NCBI GenBank assembly: GCA_958446555.1
Contig: CAUCWU010000119.1
Coordinates: 1-7,335 of the forward strand
Origin: an uncultured Lachnospiraceae bacterium
GTDB lineage: Bacteria; Bacillota; Clostridia; Lachnospirales; Lachnospiraceae
Length of the DNA stretch: 7,335 nt
Direction of reading: 5' to 3'
Numbering within the stretch: the stretch's first letter is position 1; every line of letters starts with the position of its first letter. The position numbers and the translations under genes are program-made. The notes below the pieces were generated by a model that ran no database searches, had not been told where the DNA came from, and worked only from the letters and a program-made list of their open reading frames with translations. Below are positions 1 through 6,251 of this stretch, in pieces.

Positions 1-19
1 GCTGTGACATAGACAGTTA

Positions 20-49
20 TTGGATTTTATTCTCTTTTCTATATATTTG
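20..49 (+). promoter_or_regulatory. Bacteroidetes-type promoter for fabH
   Basis: TTG at 20-22, a 19-base spacer, then TATATTTG at 42-49. This fits the Bacteroidetes primary sigma consensus (TTG or TTTG, 19-21 bases, TAnnTTTG). Transcription would start near 55 and leave an AT-rich leader of about 60 bases. No sigma-A promoter of the Firmicute kind is evident here. The bases before this promoter hold no recognisable gene; a TAG at 10-12 could end an upstream frame, but too little is visible to say. Confidence 0.65.
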
Positions 50-117
50 CGCCCGCATTTATCATTTGGGATTAATTACCTCATTCTAAAAAAAAACAGC
101 AAAATCAATTTAAAACA

Positions 118-1095
118 ATGGAGAGTATAAACGCAGTAATTACAGGAGTCGGGGGATATGTGCCCGATTACATCCTGACCAATGATGAAATTTCCAAGAT
201 GGTGGATACCACCGACGAATGGATTATGGGACGTATCGGCATTAAGGAAAGGCGTATCTTAAAAGAAGAGGGACTCGGTACTTCATACATAGCGCGTAAA
301 GCGGCCAAACAGTTGATACAACGCACAAAAGCCAATCCGGACGACATCGATCTGGTTATCGCCGCTACCACCACACCTGACTATCGCTTCCCTTCAACCG
401 CCTCAATCGTATGCGAAAGGTTGGGATTGAAAAATGCTTTTGCCTTCGATATGCAGGCTGTGTGCAGCGGATTCTTATATGCATTGGAGACGGGGGCTAA
501 TTTTATCCGTTCGGGAAACTATAAGAAGGTAATCGTAATAGGAGCCGAGAAGATGTCGTCCATCATAGATTATACTGATCGTGCTACTTGTCCTATCTTC
601 GGTGACGGTGGTGGTGCTGTCATGCTGGAGGCAACAACGGAGAATGTGGGGATCATGGACGCGGTATTGAGAACGGATGGTAAAGGGTTGCCTTTCTTAC
701 ATATAAAAGCAGGCGGTTCGGTATGTCCTCCCTCCTACTATACGTTGGATAACAAGATGCATTATATTTATCAGGAAGGACGCACCGTGTTCAAATATGC
801 AGTAGCCAATATGTCCGATGCTTGCGAGGCTCTGATCGAAAGGAATCATCTTAGCAAGGAGGAGATCGATTGGGTGATTCCCCATCAAGCTAATCAACGC
901 ATTATCGCGGCAGTCACACAACGGTTGGGAATACCGCCGGAGAAAGTCATAGTGAACATCGAACGGTATGGCAACACAAGTGCCGGTACACTTCCGCTCT
1001 GCCTCTGGGACTTTGAGAATAAGTTCAAAAAGGGAGATAACCTGATTTTCACAGCATTTGGAGCCGGATTCGCTTGGGGAGCCATTTATGTTTAA
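118..1095 (+). CDS. fabH: Beta-ketoacyl-ACP synthase III (FabH), Bacteroidetes type, short C-terminus
   Basis: FabH condenses acetyl-CoA (or another acyl-CoA) with malonyl-ACP to start fatty acid synthesis in the cytoplasm. The 325-residue protein has the thiolase-fold landmarks: acyl-accepting Cys116 in QAVCSGF, FGDGGGA near 161-167, His256 in IPHQAN and Asn286 in YGNTSAG, so the Cys-His-Asn triad is complete. The ATG at 118 follows an A-rich stretch with no SD sequence, as is usual in Bacteroidetes, and a matching promoter lies upstream. The protein stops directly after FGAGFAWGAIYV. As I remember them, Bacteroides FabH proteins continue for several more residues beginning KWG or similar, so the tail is short by roughly 5-10 residues. 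The catalytic core is intact, and E. coli FabH also ends close to this point. The stop overlaps the start of the next ORF, and the DNA beyond looks unrelated to fabH. Either the gene was cut at a join near 1093 or it is a slightly short paralogue. The direct upstream promoter, with no rpmF just before it, suits a standalone fabH copy. Confidence 0.93.
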   Translation: MESINAVITGVGGYVPDYILTNDEISKMVDTTDEWIMGRIGIKERRILKEEGLGTSYIARKAAKQLIQRTKANPDDIDLVIAATTTPDYRFPSTASIVCERLGLKNAFAFDMQAVCSGFLYALETGANFIRSGNYKKVIVIGAEKMSSIIDYTDRATCPIFGDGGGAVMLEATTENVGIMDAVLRTDGKGLPFLHIKAGGSVCPPSYYTLDNKMHYIYQEGRTVFKYAVANMSDACEALIERNHLSKEEIDWVIPHQANQRIIAAVTQRLGIPPEKVIVNIERYGNTSAGTLPLCLWDFENKFKKGDNLIFTAFGAGFAWGAIYV

Positions 1096-1597
1096 TCAAT
1101 TGATCGATGAAATCATCGGTGAAATAGTTAATGGAACAACACCAATTGATGAACTAACACAATTTTTCACCGCATCATCAGAAGTCACAGACTATGTCAA
1201 TGCTGCACAGGCTCGTATGGAAGAAGTCGCAAACGGATCAGAAAAAGGAACGCTCACAGCTTATCAGGTTCCTTCAAGTTCCTATTTGTCGGCAGAACAA
1301 ATCGCAGCTAGCGTGTCGAATGGATATGGTGTAGATCCGATGGCAGCATCTAGTGTTTTATCCCGAATTGTCCATGAACGAATCCCACTGCATGCAATGA
1401 CAGCAGATTGGAAAGATGATGTTGTGTTGGCATATACGCTTTCTGACTTGGCACTTTTGATCTCGGTAGAAGAAGCGGATAATTGTTATCTGAAAATTAA
1501 CATAAACTTCGTCTGGCTAGATGCAGAAAACAATGGAAACATTATAGATCGAATGATGAAACAGTATGGTATTGAACAAATGGATTTGCAGCAATGA
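1088..1597 (+). CDS. Hypothetical protein, 169 residues, overlapping the fabH end
   Basis: I do not recognise this protein. The ATG at 1088 is preceded by GGGGAG (1076-1081) at a 6-base gap, and both lie inside the fabH coding sequence; an in-frame ATG also exists at 1058. The product is soluble-looking and acidic, with no signal peptide or membrane segment. The first 50 residues look helical. A Ser/Ala-rich stretch follows (about 60-92), then a mixed region with a beta-like segment (YLKININFVWL, 134-144). No catalytic motif or zinc ligand set is visible. The frame is open for 170 codons and its composition looks like real coding sequence. If the fabH side is a chimeric join, the true N-terminus may be missing and the apparent start and SD would be accidental. 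I cannot tell whether it belongs with the Bacteroidetes or the Firmicute part. No promoter of its own is visible. Confidence 0.6.
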   Translation: MFNQLIDEIIGEIVNGTTPIDELTQFFTASSEVTDYVNAAQARMEEVANGSEKGTLTAYQVPSSSYLSAEQIAASVSNGYGVDPMAASSVLSRIVHERIPLHAMTADWKDDVVLAYTLSDLALLISVEEADNCYLKININFVWLDAENNGNIIDRMMKQYGIEQMDLQQ

Positions 1598-1602
1598 AGT
1601 CT

Positions 1603-1638
1603 CCACGCCCATGCGGTGCGTAACTCCTATGGACGTGG
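1603..1638 (+). other. Imperfect stem-loop after the hypothetical ORF
   Basis: CCACGCCCAT (1603-1612) pairs with ATGGACGTGG (1629-1638) with one C/A mismatch and a 16-base loop. AGT (1598-1600) and ACT (1640-1642) could extend it past a small internal loop. There is no T-run after the second arm, so it is not a good intrinsic terminator. It may be a weak terminator, an RNA-stability element or chance. Confidence 0.35.
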
Positions 1639-1706
1639 TACTCTGCCTAATTTGATAGAATTGCATATAGGATTACGTGTAATTTCGAAAAATTTAATAG
1701 CATAGA

Positions 1707-1736
1707 TTGACAAATCATCTTCTCTGGTGGTACGGT
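1707..1736 (+). promoter_or_regulatory. Possible sigma-A promoter for nifS
   Basis: A perfect -35 TTGACA (1707-1712) is followed after 18 bases by TACGGT (1731-1736), a poor -10 helped by an upstream TGG that could act as an extended -10. It is the best promoter in the 188 bases between the hypothetical ORF and nifS. Transcription would start near 1743 and include the small hairpin at 1746-1765. Confidence 0.35.
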
Positions 1737-1745
1737 ATCAAAAAG

Positions 1746-1765
1746 GCGAACTTAGAACTGTTCGC
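1746..1765 (+). promoter_or_regulatory. Small inverted repeat before the nifS ribosome-binding site
   Basis: GCGAAC (1746-1751) and GTTCGC (1760-1765) are perfect complements around an 8-base loop. The repeat ends 5 bases before the SD of nifS. It could fold in the mRNA leader or be an operator. It resembles the half-sites of a Gram-positive LexA box, but the spacing of 8 rather than 4 argues against LexA. Confidence 0.35.
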
Positions 1766-1785
1766 GCAGAGAGGAAGAAAAAATT

Positions 1786-2922
1786 ATGATTTATGCGGAT
1801 CATGCGGCAACAACAAAGATGAGTGAGACGGCAAAGCTGGCAATGCTGTCTGCAATAGAAGAAAATTGGTATAATCCGTCAAGTTTATATACACCAGGAC
1901 AGCAGGCATCTGGTGTGCTGATGGATGCGCGCGTAAGAATTTCACGTTGTTTAGGATGCCTTCCAAAGGAAATTTATTTTACTTCCGGCGGAAGCGAGGC
2001 TGATAATCAGGCAATTTTATCGGCAGCAGCGATTGGAAAAAAACAGGGCAAGATGCATATCATCTCAACTGCATTTGAGCATCATGCTGTTTTGCATACA
2101 TTAAAAAAATTAGAAAAAGAAGGATTTGAAGTCACTCTTCTTGATGTGGGAGAGTCTGGAATCGTAGACCCAAGTCAGCTTGAAAAGGCAATTCGACCAG
2201 ACACGGCACTTGTGACCATTATGTATGCAAACAATGAGATAGGAACCATTCAGCCGATTTGCGAAATTGGCGCGATATGTAGGAAAAACGGTGTATTATT
2301 TCATACCGATGCGGTGCAGGCAGTTGGGCATCTTCCAATCAATATAGAAAAAGATCAGGTCGACATGTTGTCACTGTCAGCCCATAAATTTAACGGACCA
2401 AAGGGAATCGGCGTGTTGTACGCAAAAACAGGCGTATTTTTGACCAATCTGATCGAAGGCGGCGGACAGGAGAGGGGAAAGCGAGCTGGAACTGAAAATT
2501 TGCCTGCAATTGTGGGAATGGCAGCGGCATTAGAGGAAGCTTGTGCACTTCAAAAAGAGCGCTCCATCTATGTGACAAAGCTTCGCGACCAGCTGATAGC
2601 AGGACTAAAGAAAATTTCAGGTGCGCTATTAAACGGAGACGAAACAAGACGCCTTCCAGGAAATGTAAACTTCTGCTTTCCGGATACCGAGGCAGAGGGG
2701 CTATTACTATTACTTGATAATAAAGGAATTTGTGCTTCTTCAGGTTCAGCGTGTACATCCGGCTTTTTAGATCCAAGCCATGTGCTTCTTGCAATTGGAC
2801 GAGATCCACAGACAGCAAGAGGATCCCTTCGCCTGACACTAGACTATGAAAACACACCAGAAGAGGTAGAGACAATCATCGAGGCAGTCACTGACACAGT
2901 TCGCATTTTGAGAGGGTGCTAA
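1786..2922 (+). CDS. nifS: Cysteine desulfurase, NifS/IscS class I
   Basis: A PLP-dependent enzyme that takes sulfur from L-cysteine as an enzyme-bound persulfide, giving alanine, for Fe-S cluster or tRNA thiolation (ThiI/MnmA) pathways in the cytoplasm. The 378-residue protein is full length for the family. Visible motifs: N-terminal YADHAATT, SGGSEADN (67-74), the EHH stacking histidine near 99, YANNEIGTIQP (147-157), HTDAVQ (173-178) for the cofactor, SAHKFNGPKG with Schiff-base Lys201, GTEN (235-238), persulfide Cys323 in SSGSACTSG, and RGSLRLTL near 345-352. The SSGSACTSG loop is the class I (NifS/IscS) form, not the SufS form. The ATG follows GAGGAAG (1771-1777) at a good distance. In Firmicutes this gene often sits next to thiI, but no thiI or iscU follows here: the gene ends at a terminator and meets a convergent glycoside hydrolase gene. 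Its partner therefore cannot be read from this window. The name NifS does not imply nitrogen fixation. Confidence 0.93.
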   Translation: MIYADHAATTKMSETAKLAMLSAIEENWYNPSSLYTPGQQASGVLMDARVRISRCLGCLPKEIYFTSGGSEADNQAILSAAAIGKKQGKMHIISTAFEHHAVLHTLKKLEKEGFEVTLLDVGESGIVDPSQLEKAIRPDTALVTIMYANNEIGTIQPICEIGAICRKNGVLFHTDAVQAVGHLPINIEKDQVDMLSLSAHKFNGPKGIGVLYAKTGVFLTNLIEGGGQERGKRAGTENLPAIVGMAAALEEACALQKERSIYVTKLRDQLIAGLKKISGALLNGDETRRLPGNVNFCFPDTEAEGLLLLLDNKGICASSGSACTSGFLDPSHVLLAIGRDPQTARGSLRLTLDYENTPEEVETIIEAVTDTVRILRGC

Positions 2923-2929
2923 GTATATC

Positions 2930-2963
2930 AAAAAAGGGCGGTCCAATCTGGGCCGCCTTTCTC
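2930..2963. terminator. Bidirectional intrinsic terminator between nifS and the hydrolase
   Basis: Arms at 2933-2944 and 2950-2960 form a GC-rich stem with one bulged G and one G-U pair around a short AATCT loop. On the plus strand the stem is followed by TTTCTCTC. On the minus strand it is followed by six T residues, a stronger U-tract, so it serves best as the terminator of the minus-strand hydrolase and also stops nifS. Confidence 0.85.
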
Positions 2964-4151
2964 TCATAAATATAACATCTCTGAATACGCCATAATAAAA
3001 GGACCACTTCCTTTGCCCTCATCTGGCAGATAATATTCTGGAATCTCATAATTGTTGGTATTGTTTGCACTTGCCTTCAAATAAATATCCTCTAGAATAT
3101 TGTCATGAAGCTTCGTGCCTACAATTGCGTCGAAAGCCTTGATAGCAGGTTCGCGGTAGGACTCGTTAAGCCAACCCTTTCTTACACCCTTTAACAGCAT
3201 GTAAATCATCATTGCAGTACCGCTGACCTCAAGACGATTTGTCTCGGTGACAGGCTGATCTGCTAAATTTGCCCACAAACCAGACTCATCCTGATACTTT
3301 AATATGCCATCGGCAAACAGCTTCAATGCAGCTTTTCTTTCTTCCAGATAGCATTCTGGTAGCACTTCCATCACATCAACCATTGCCATTGCATACCAAC
3401 CCATTGCACGGGTCCAGTGGTAGGCACATACATCCTCTTTGCTGTTGCATGCATGGTAATACATTCCATTAGGAGCAAGCATTGTATCGGCAACCCAAGT
3501 TAAACGGTGATTGATCGTCTCAAGTTGCTTCGTATCACCAATCTTTGCAGCATAGTGGGCAAGAAACGGCTGTAACATATAGATTCCATCCAACCACACC
3601 TTGTATTTTGGTGGCTGACCACCAGCCCAGCAGTGCCAATAATTTTCGCCAAGCGCTTTTTCTGTGTATTTCTTTACTACAATATCACCCTTTGAATTGA
3701 CATGAGTCGGATCTGTCAAATCACGATACAGTTCAGCAGCAACCTCAGCGTAAGCTGGATTTTCATCCCAAGCCTTCATGATAAGGGCAGCAGTCTTGTA
3801 GCAGTCAGCACCGTGATGATCCACATAGCCTGCAAGATTGCGGCTTAAATGATGATGTCCATTTTCATCTGTCACAAGCATCGCGTTAAGATATTCCAGC
3901 ACATAATTCTTGTATTCGGTGCCACTTTCTGGTTTTGCCTGGTAAATATCGTAAAGTCCTTCCATCACAACGCCGTTGTAATAGCTCCAGTCAAACAGAT
4001 ACGGCTTTACAGATGGTGTGCGCTTCTCATTGTCCCATGAGAAAAATTTGTGCTCATCCGAAACGATTTCTTTCGGAACATTGTGGGTTGAGCGAATCGT
4101 AAGAGCATCCACATAGTTTTTCGCCTTTTCTAAAATGGCAGTTTTATCCAT
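2964..4151 (-). CDS. GH105/GH88-family unsaturated glycuronyl (rhamnogalacturonyl) hydrolase
   Basis: Predicted (alpha/alpha)6-barrel hydrolase of the YteR/UGL type. It would hydrate and remove the unsaturated uronic acid that a lyase leaves at the non-reducing end of pectin (rhamnogalacturonan) or similar oligosaccharides. The 395-residue protein has no signal peptide or membrane segment, so it acts in the cytoplasm on imported oligomers. Family-like motifs: YVDHHGAD (109-116, Asp111), VWLDGIYM (185-192, Asp188 as the likely catalytic acid), HWTRAMGWY (245-253), GLWANLADQP (291-300), EVSGTAMMIYMLLKGVRKGWL (308-328) and GSGPFIMAYSEM (381-392). Asp111 and Asp188 are my proposed equivalents of YteR Asp88 and Asp143. 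I chose the ATG at 4151 because GGAG lies 6 bases upstream; a longer frame from a TTG at 4163 would start beside that SD and is unlikely. The gene has its own extended -10 promoter and terminator. No transporter, lyase or other pectin gene is adjacent. The exact substrate cannot be told from sequence. Confidence 0.88.
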   Translation of the reverse strand: MDKTAILEKAKNYVDALTIRSTHNVPKEIVSDEHKFFSWDNEKRTPSVKPYLFDWSYYNGVVMEGLYDIYQAKPESGTEYKNYVLEYLNAMLVTDENGHHHLSRNLAGYVDHHGADCYKTAALIMKAWDENPAYAEVAAELYRDLTDPTHVNSKGDIVVKKYTEKALGENYWHCWAGGQPPKYKVWLDGIYMLQPFLAHYAAKIGDTKQLETINHRLTWVADTMLAPNGMYYHACNSKEDVCAYHWTRAMGWYAMAMVDVMEVLPECYLEERKAALKLFADGILKYQDESGLWANLADQPVTETNRLEVSGTAMMIYMLLKGVRKGWLNESYREPAIKAFDAIVGTKLHDNILEDIYLKASANNTNNYEIPEYYLPDEGKGSGPFIMAYSEMLYL

Positions 4152-4188
4152 AGCAATCTCCAATCTTTTTTGTTAATATTGTGCCCTC

Positions 4189-4217
4189 AGTATAGCATGG
4201 AAACCATTAATTGGAAA
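4189..4217 (-). promoter_or_regulatory. Extended -10 promoter of the hydrolase gene with a direct-repeat candidate operator
   Basis: Read on the minus strand, TGCTATACT (4197 down to 4189) is a good extended -10 element. The -35 is poor (TTCCAA at 17 bases), which suits a promoter needing an activator or relying on the extended -10. Two copies of TTTCCA (complements at 4198-4203 and 4212-4217) are repeated at a 14-base period just upstream of the -10, where a regulator of sugar use could bind. Transcription would start near 4182, giving a leader of about 30 bases. Confidence 0.55.
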
Positions 4218-4248
4218 GTACAAAAACATTTCGAAAAGAAATAAGGTC

Positions 4249-4277
4249 TAGCAAACCCCCATGAAGTATGGTATAAT
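4249..4277 (+). promoter_or_regulatory. Extended -10 promoter for the small ORF and HTH gene
   Basis: TATAAT (4272-4277) is a perfect -10 preceded by TGG (extended -10). The -35 at a 17-base spacing (TAGCAA, 4249-4254) is weak. It points away from the hydrolase promoter about 60 bases off, so the region is a divergent regulatory unit. Transcription should start near 4284. Confidence 0.65.
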
Positions 4278-4288
4278 AGCACAGATGA

Positions 4289-4317
4289 TGTTGAAGATCA
4301 TGAGGATCAGATCAACA
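4289..4317 (+). promoter_or_regulatory. Stem-loop in the 5' leader of the small-ORF transcript
   Basis: TGTTGA (4289-4294) pairs with TCAACA (4312-4317). Inside it GATC (4296-4299) pairs with GATC (4305-4308) around ATGAG. The fold starts within about 5 bases of the predicted transcript start. It has no T-run, so it is more likely a stability or translation element than a terminator. It may also be chance. Confidence 0.3.
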
Positions 4318-4350
4318 AACTAAAAATTGAGCGAAAAGGAGGATTGTAAT

Positions 4351-4539
4351 ATGTTGACAAGTATAAAAAATCGATCGGTGGCGTTTGAAGTGGAAGCAAA
4401 GGATTGGTGTGACGCATAGCAGTGGCTAATGCAAAAAGACAATTGTGAGAAAATTGTTTTGTATAGCCATTGCTTTCCGGTGAATAGTACCGCACGGAAA
4501 GCCGCTGCAGCCGCAGCGCAGAATGAGAGGAAGGCATGA
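4351..4539 (+). pseudogene. Small ORF of 62 codons interrupted by an in-frame TAG
   Basis: A strong SD, AGGAGG (4337-4342), lies 8 bases before the ATG at 4351, behind a perfect extended -10 promoter. The frame reads 22 codons (MLTSIKNRSVAFEVEAKDW then CDA), hits TAG at 4417-4419, and then stays open for 39 more codons to a TGA at 4537-4539 that overlaps the ATG of the next gene as ATGA. The second part reads QWLMQKDNCEKIVLYSHC, then FPVNSTARK, six alanines and QNERKA, which looks like plausible protein. One C-to-T change from CAG (Gln) would explain the TAG. I do not recognise the family. It may be a recently broken gene, a sequencing error, or a deliberate 22-residue leader peptide. A restart at the ATG at 4429 has no good SD. 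The strong initiation signals and the coupled downstream gene suggest that the 62-residue form was, or is, functional. Confidence 0.55.
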
Positions 4540-4802
4540 GCTATAGAAAGGCAGAGGAGATCCTGCCAAGAGAATTAATCGAGGTGATTCAGCAGTACGT
4601 GGACGGAGAAAATATTTATATTCCGAGAAAGCTGGAGCATCGAAAGGGCTGGGGCGAGCGCACACAGGCACGACAGGAGCTGGATGCGCGCAACAGTGCC
4701 ATTTGCAGGGAGCATAGAGAGGGCGAAAGTGTCCCGCGATTATCCCAGAAATATTATCTTACAGAAAAGAGTATACAGCGGATTATCCGCCAGTATCGAT
4801 AA
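4536..4802 (+). CDS. CD3324/Mor-like small helix-turn-helix protein
   Basis: An 88-residue basic protein of the kind annotated in clostridia as CD3324 family, distantly related to the Mor/C transcription activators. Family-like features are the N-terminal KAEEILPRELIEVIQQYVDG (5-24), the segment IYIPRKLEHRKGWG (27-40), and a C-terminal helix-turn-helix at about 65-88 (LSQKYYLTEKSIQRIIRQY). It probably binds DNA; its target is unknown. The start ATG overlaps the stop of the interrupted small ORF (ATGA), and the SD AGAGGAAGG (4526-4534) lies inside that ORF, so the two are a translationally coupled pair sharing the promoter at 4249-4277. If the upstream TAG stops ribosomes early, coupling would weaken, but this gene keeps its own SD. 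Control of the divergent hydrolase gene is possible but rests on position alone. A terminator follows directly. Confidence 0.8.
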   Translation: MSYRKAEEILPRELIEVIQQYVDGENIYIPRKLEHRKGWGERTQARQELDARNSAICREHREGESVPRLSQKYYLTEKSIQRIIRQYR

Positions 4803-4814
4803 CAATAAGAATGA

Positions 4815-4842
4815 GGGCTGCCGAAAGGTAGCCCCATCTTTT
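4815..4842 (+). terminator. Intrinsic terminator after the HTH gene
   Basis: GGGCTGCC (4815-4822) pairs with GGTAGCCC (4827-4834), 8 pairs including one G-U, closed by a GAAA tetraloop. CATCTTTT follows. The U-tract is short, so some read-through into the MATE gene is possible. Confidence 0.75.
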
Positions 4843-4887
4843 GAAAAAAAATAGTTTTAAATTTGCTTTTAACAGGAGGAGTATTTT

Positions 4888-6171
4888 GTGAAACAAAAAC
4901 GCTTATACCAGTATATCGCGCCAAATATATTGGCAATGGTAGGTATGTCGTGCTATATCCTAGCTGACACCTTTTTTATTGCAACAGCACAGGGTACAAA
5001 TGGTATTACTGCACTAAATCTGGCACTGCCAATTTATGGCTTGATCTTTGCAATCGGTTCTATGATTGGAACAGGTTCTGCAATTCGCTATACACTGGCA
5101 AATGCGACCGGTCAGGAGCAGGCAAAGAAGTACTTTTCGAATGCCCTCTTGTGGGACGCAATCATTAGCCTTTTCTTCATTGCGGCAGGTTTGCTTTCCC
5201 CGGGAGGCGTGATGCAGATCATGGGAGCAGATGCAGAGATTAAGGTCATCGGTGCACCATATATTCGAATTGTCCTGTGTTTCACCCCATTTTTCATGAT
5301 GAATTATGCATTTACTGCATTTGTGAGAAATGATAATGCCCCGCATATTGCTATGGCAGCAACGCTTCTTAGCAGTCTGTTTAACATTGTATTTGATTAT
5401 CTGTTCATGTTCCCGATGGGAATGGGCATGCAGGGAGCTGCACTTGCGACGGCAATTTCTCCGATTGTCAGCATGGCAATCTGTATGACACATTACCTGT
5501 CACCAAAGAGTAGCGTATCGTTTCACTTTATGGTGCCATCTGTAAAAATGTTGATTTCCTCTTGCAGTCTTGGTGTCGTTGCCTTTGTCGGAGAGATTGC
5601 AAGTGCCGTCACAACAATGGTATTTAACTTTGTACTTCTTGGACTTGATGGAAATACAGCTGTTGCTGCCTACGGTGTCATCGCCAATACAGCACTTGTT
5701 GGTACTGCAATTTTCAACGGTGTCTCTCAGGGACTTCAGCCGCTTGCAAGTGAGGCTCATGCAAAGGGAGAAGCAGATGAAAAGAGAAAGATTTTAATAA
5801 AGAGTGTTTTAACTGGCATTGTGTTAGCAGTTGTTTTGATTGGCGGTGTATGGATTTTTGCACCACAGATCACAGAGGTATTTAACAGTGAGCACTCAGA
5901 ACAGTTGGCAATCTATGCAGTACCGGGAATTCGAATCTATTTTGCAGGCTTCTTTGCAGCAGCAATCAACATTATCTTTGCCGGATTTTTGAGTGCAACC
6001 GATCATGCAAAGGAATCCTCAATTGTTGCAATCAGCAGAGGAATTGTTGCAATCATTGCATTTGCACTGATTCTTCCAAAGTTTCTTGGAATTACTGGTG
6101 TGTGGCTTGTATTTCCGGCGGCAGAGGTGCTTACTCTTTTCATAGCATTTGCAATATCGAAAAAAAACTAA
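4888..6171 (+). CDS. MATE-family multidrug/metabolite efflux transporter
   Basis: A 427-residue integral membrane protein of the MATE (NorM/MepA/DinF) superfamily, which exports cationic drugs or metabolites in exchange for Na+ or H+. About twelve hydrophobic segments can be placed, roughly at 8-33, 41-63, 84-104, 122-145, 152-175, 183-203, 220-250, 257-278, 304-325, 340-369, 378-397 and 402-424, in two related halves. Supporting motifs are SCYILADTFFIA near the N-terminus, FVRNDNAP (145-152), the FDYLFMFPMGMGMQGAALAT stretch (169-188) and NGVSQGLQPLASE (277-289), all typical of MepA-like members. The start is GTG, with AGGAGG (4874-4879) 8 bases before it. The N-terminus is short for the family, and no useful start lies further upstream. 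No convincing promoter is visible in the 53 bases after the preceding terminator, so expression may depend on read-through or a weak AT-rich promoter. Substrate cannot be predicted, and no drug-response regulator adjoins it except possibly the upstream HTH gene. Confidence 0.93.
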   Translation: MKQKRLYQYIAPNILAMVGMSCYILADTFFIATAQGTNGITALNLALPIYGLIFAIGSMIGTGSAIRYTLANATGQEQAKKYFSNALLWDAIISLFFIAAGLLSPGGVMQIMGADAEIKVIGAPYIRIVLCFTPFFMMNYAFTAFVRNDNAPHIAMAATLLSSLFNIVFDYLFMFPMGMGMQGAALATAISPIVSMAICMTHYLSPKSSVSFHFMVPSVKMLISSCSLGVVAFVGEIASAVTTMVFNFVLLGLDGNTAVAAYGVIANTALVGTAIFNGVSQGLQPLASEAHAKGEADEKRKILIKSVLTGIVLAVVLIGGVWIFAPQITEVFNSEHSEQLAIYAVPGIRIYFAGFFAAAINIIFAGFLSATDHAKESSIVAISRGIVAIIAFALILPKFLGITGVWLVFPAAEVLTLFIAFAISKKN

Positions 6172-6220
6172 GAATTTGATCTTTTTTAATCTAATAAAAA
6201 ATAGAAGTTAACAAAATCGC

Positions 6221-6249
6221 TTGACGTAAGTCTGAATCACAGGTATCAT
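6221..6249 (+). promoter_or_regulatory. Sigma-A promoter for pncB
   Basis: TTGACG (6221-6226), exactly 17 bases, then TATCAT (6244-6249): 5 of 6 matches in each hexamer with optimal spacing, the best Firmicute promoter in the window. Transcription would start near 6256, inside the hairpin described next, giving a leader of about 155 bases before pncB. Confidence 0.8.
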
Positions 6250-6251
6250 AG

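Noticed and set aside
1724..1740. GGTGGTACGG resembles the T-box antiterminator motif.
   Set aside because: The following CCGCG of the motif is absent, there is no stem I specifier structure or downstream terminator, and the upstream space is too short for a normal T-box.
1746..1765. LexA (SOS) box before nifS.
   Set aside because: The Gram-positive LexA box needs GAAC-N4-GTTC; here the gap is 8 bases.
2390..2875. A 161-codon open frame on the minus strand of nifS.
   Set aside because: The plus strand is clearly a complete cysteine desulfurase; the minus frame has no SD and no recognisable protein character.
4285..4323. A 12-codon ORF (MMLKIMRISTN) starting almost at the predicted transcript start, as a leaderless peptide.
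   Set aside because: It has no SD, leaderless starts are uncommon in Firmicutes, and the same bases form the leader stem-loop.
4417..4419. TAG read as pyrrolysine.
   Set aside because: There is no pyl gene or methylamine methyltransferase context, and a simple nonsense mutation or error explains it better.
4504..4517. GCTGC-AGCC-GCAGC hairpin before the HTH gene SD.
   Set aside because: It falls in a run of six alanine codons, which gives such symmetry easily; no T-run or other support.
5014..5493. A 159-codon Cys/His-rich minus-strand frame, superficially zinc-finger-like.
   Set aside because: It is the antisense of the MATE gene; its Cys and His come from reverse complements of common plus-strand codons and their spacing is irregular.
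6208..6216. GTTAACAAA as half of a clostridial Rex site.
   Set aside because: The matching left half TTGTTAA is missing at the required 4-base gap.
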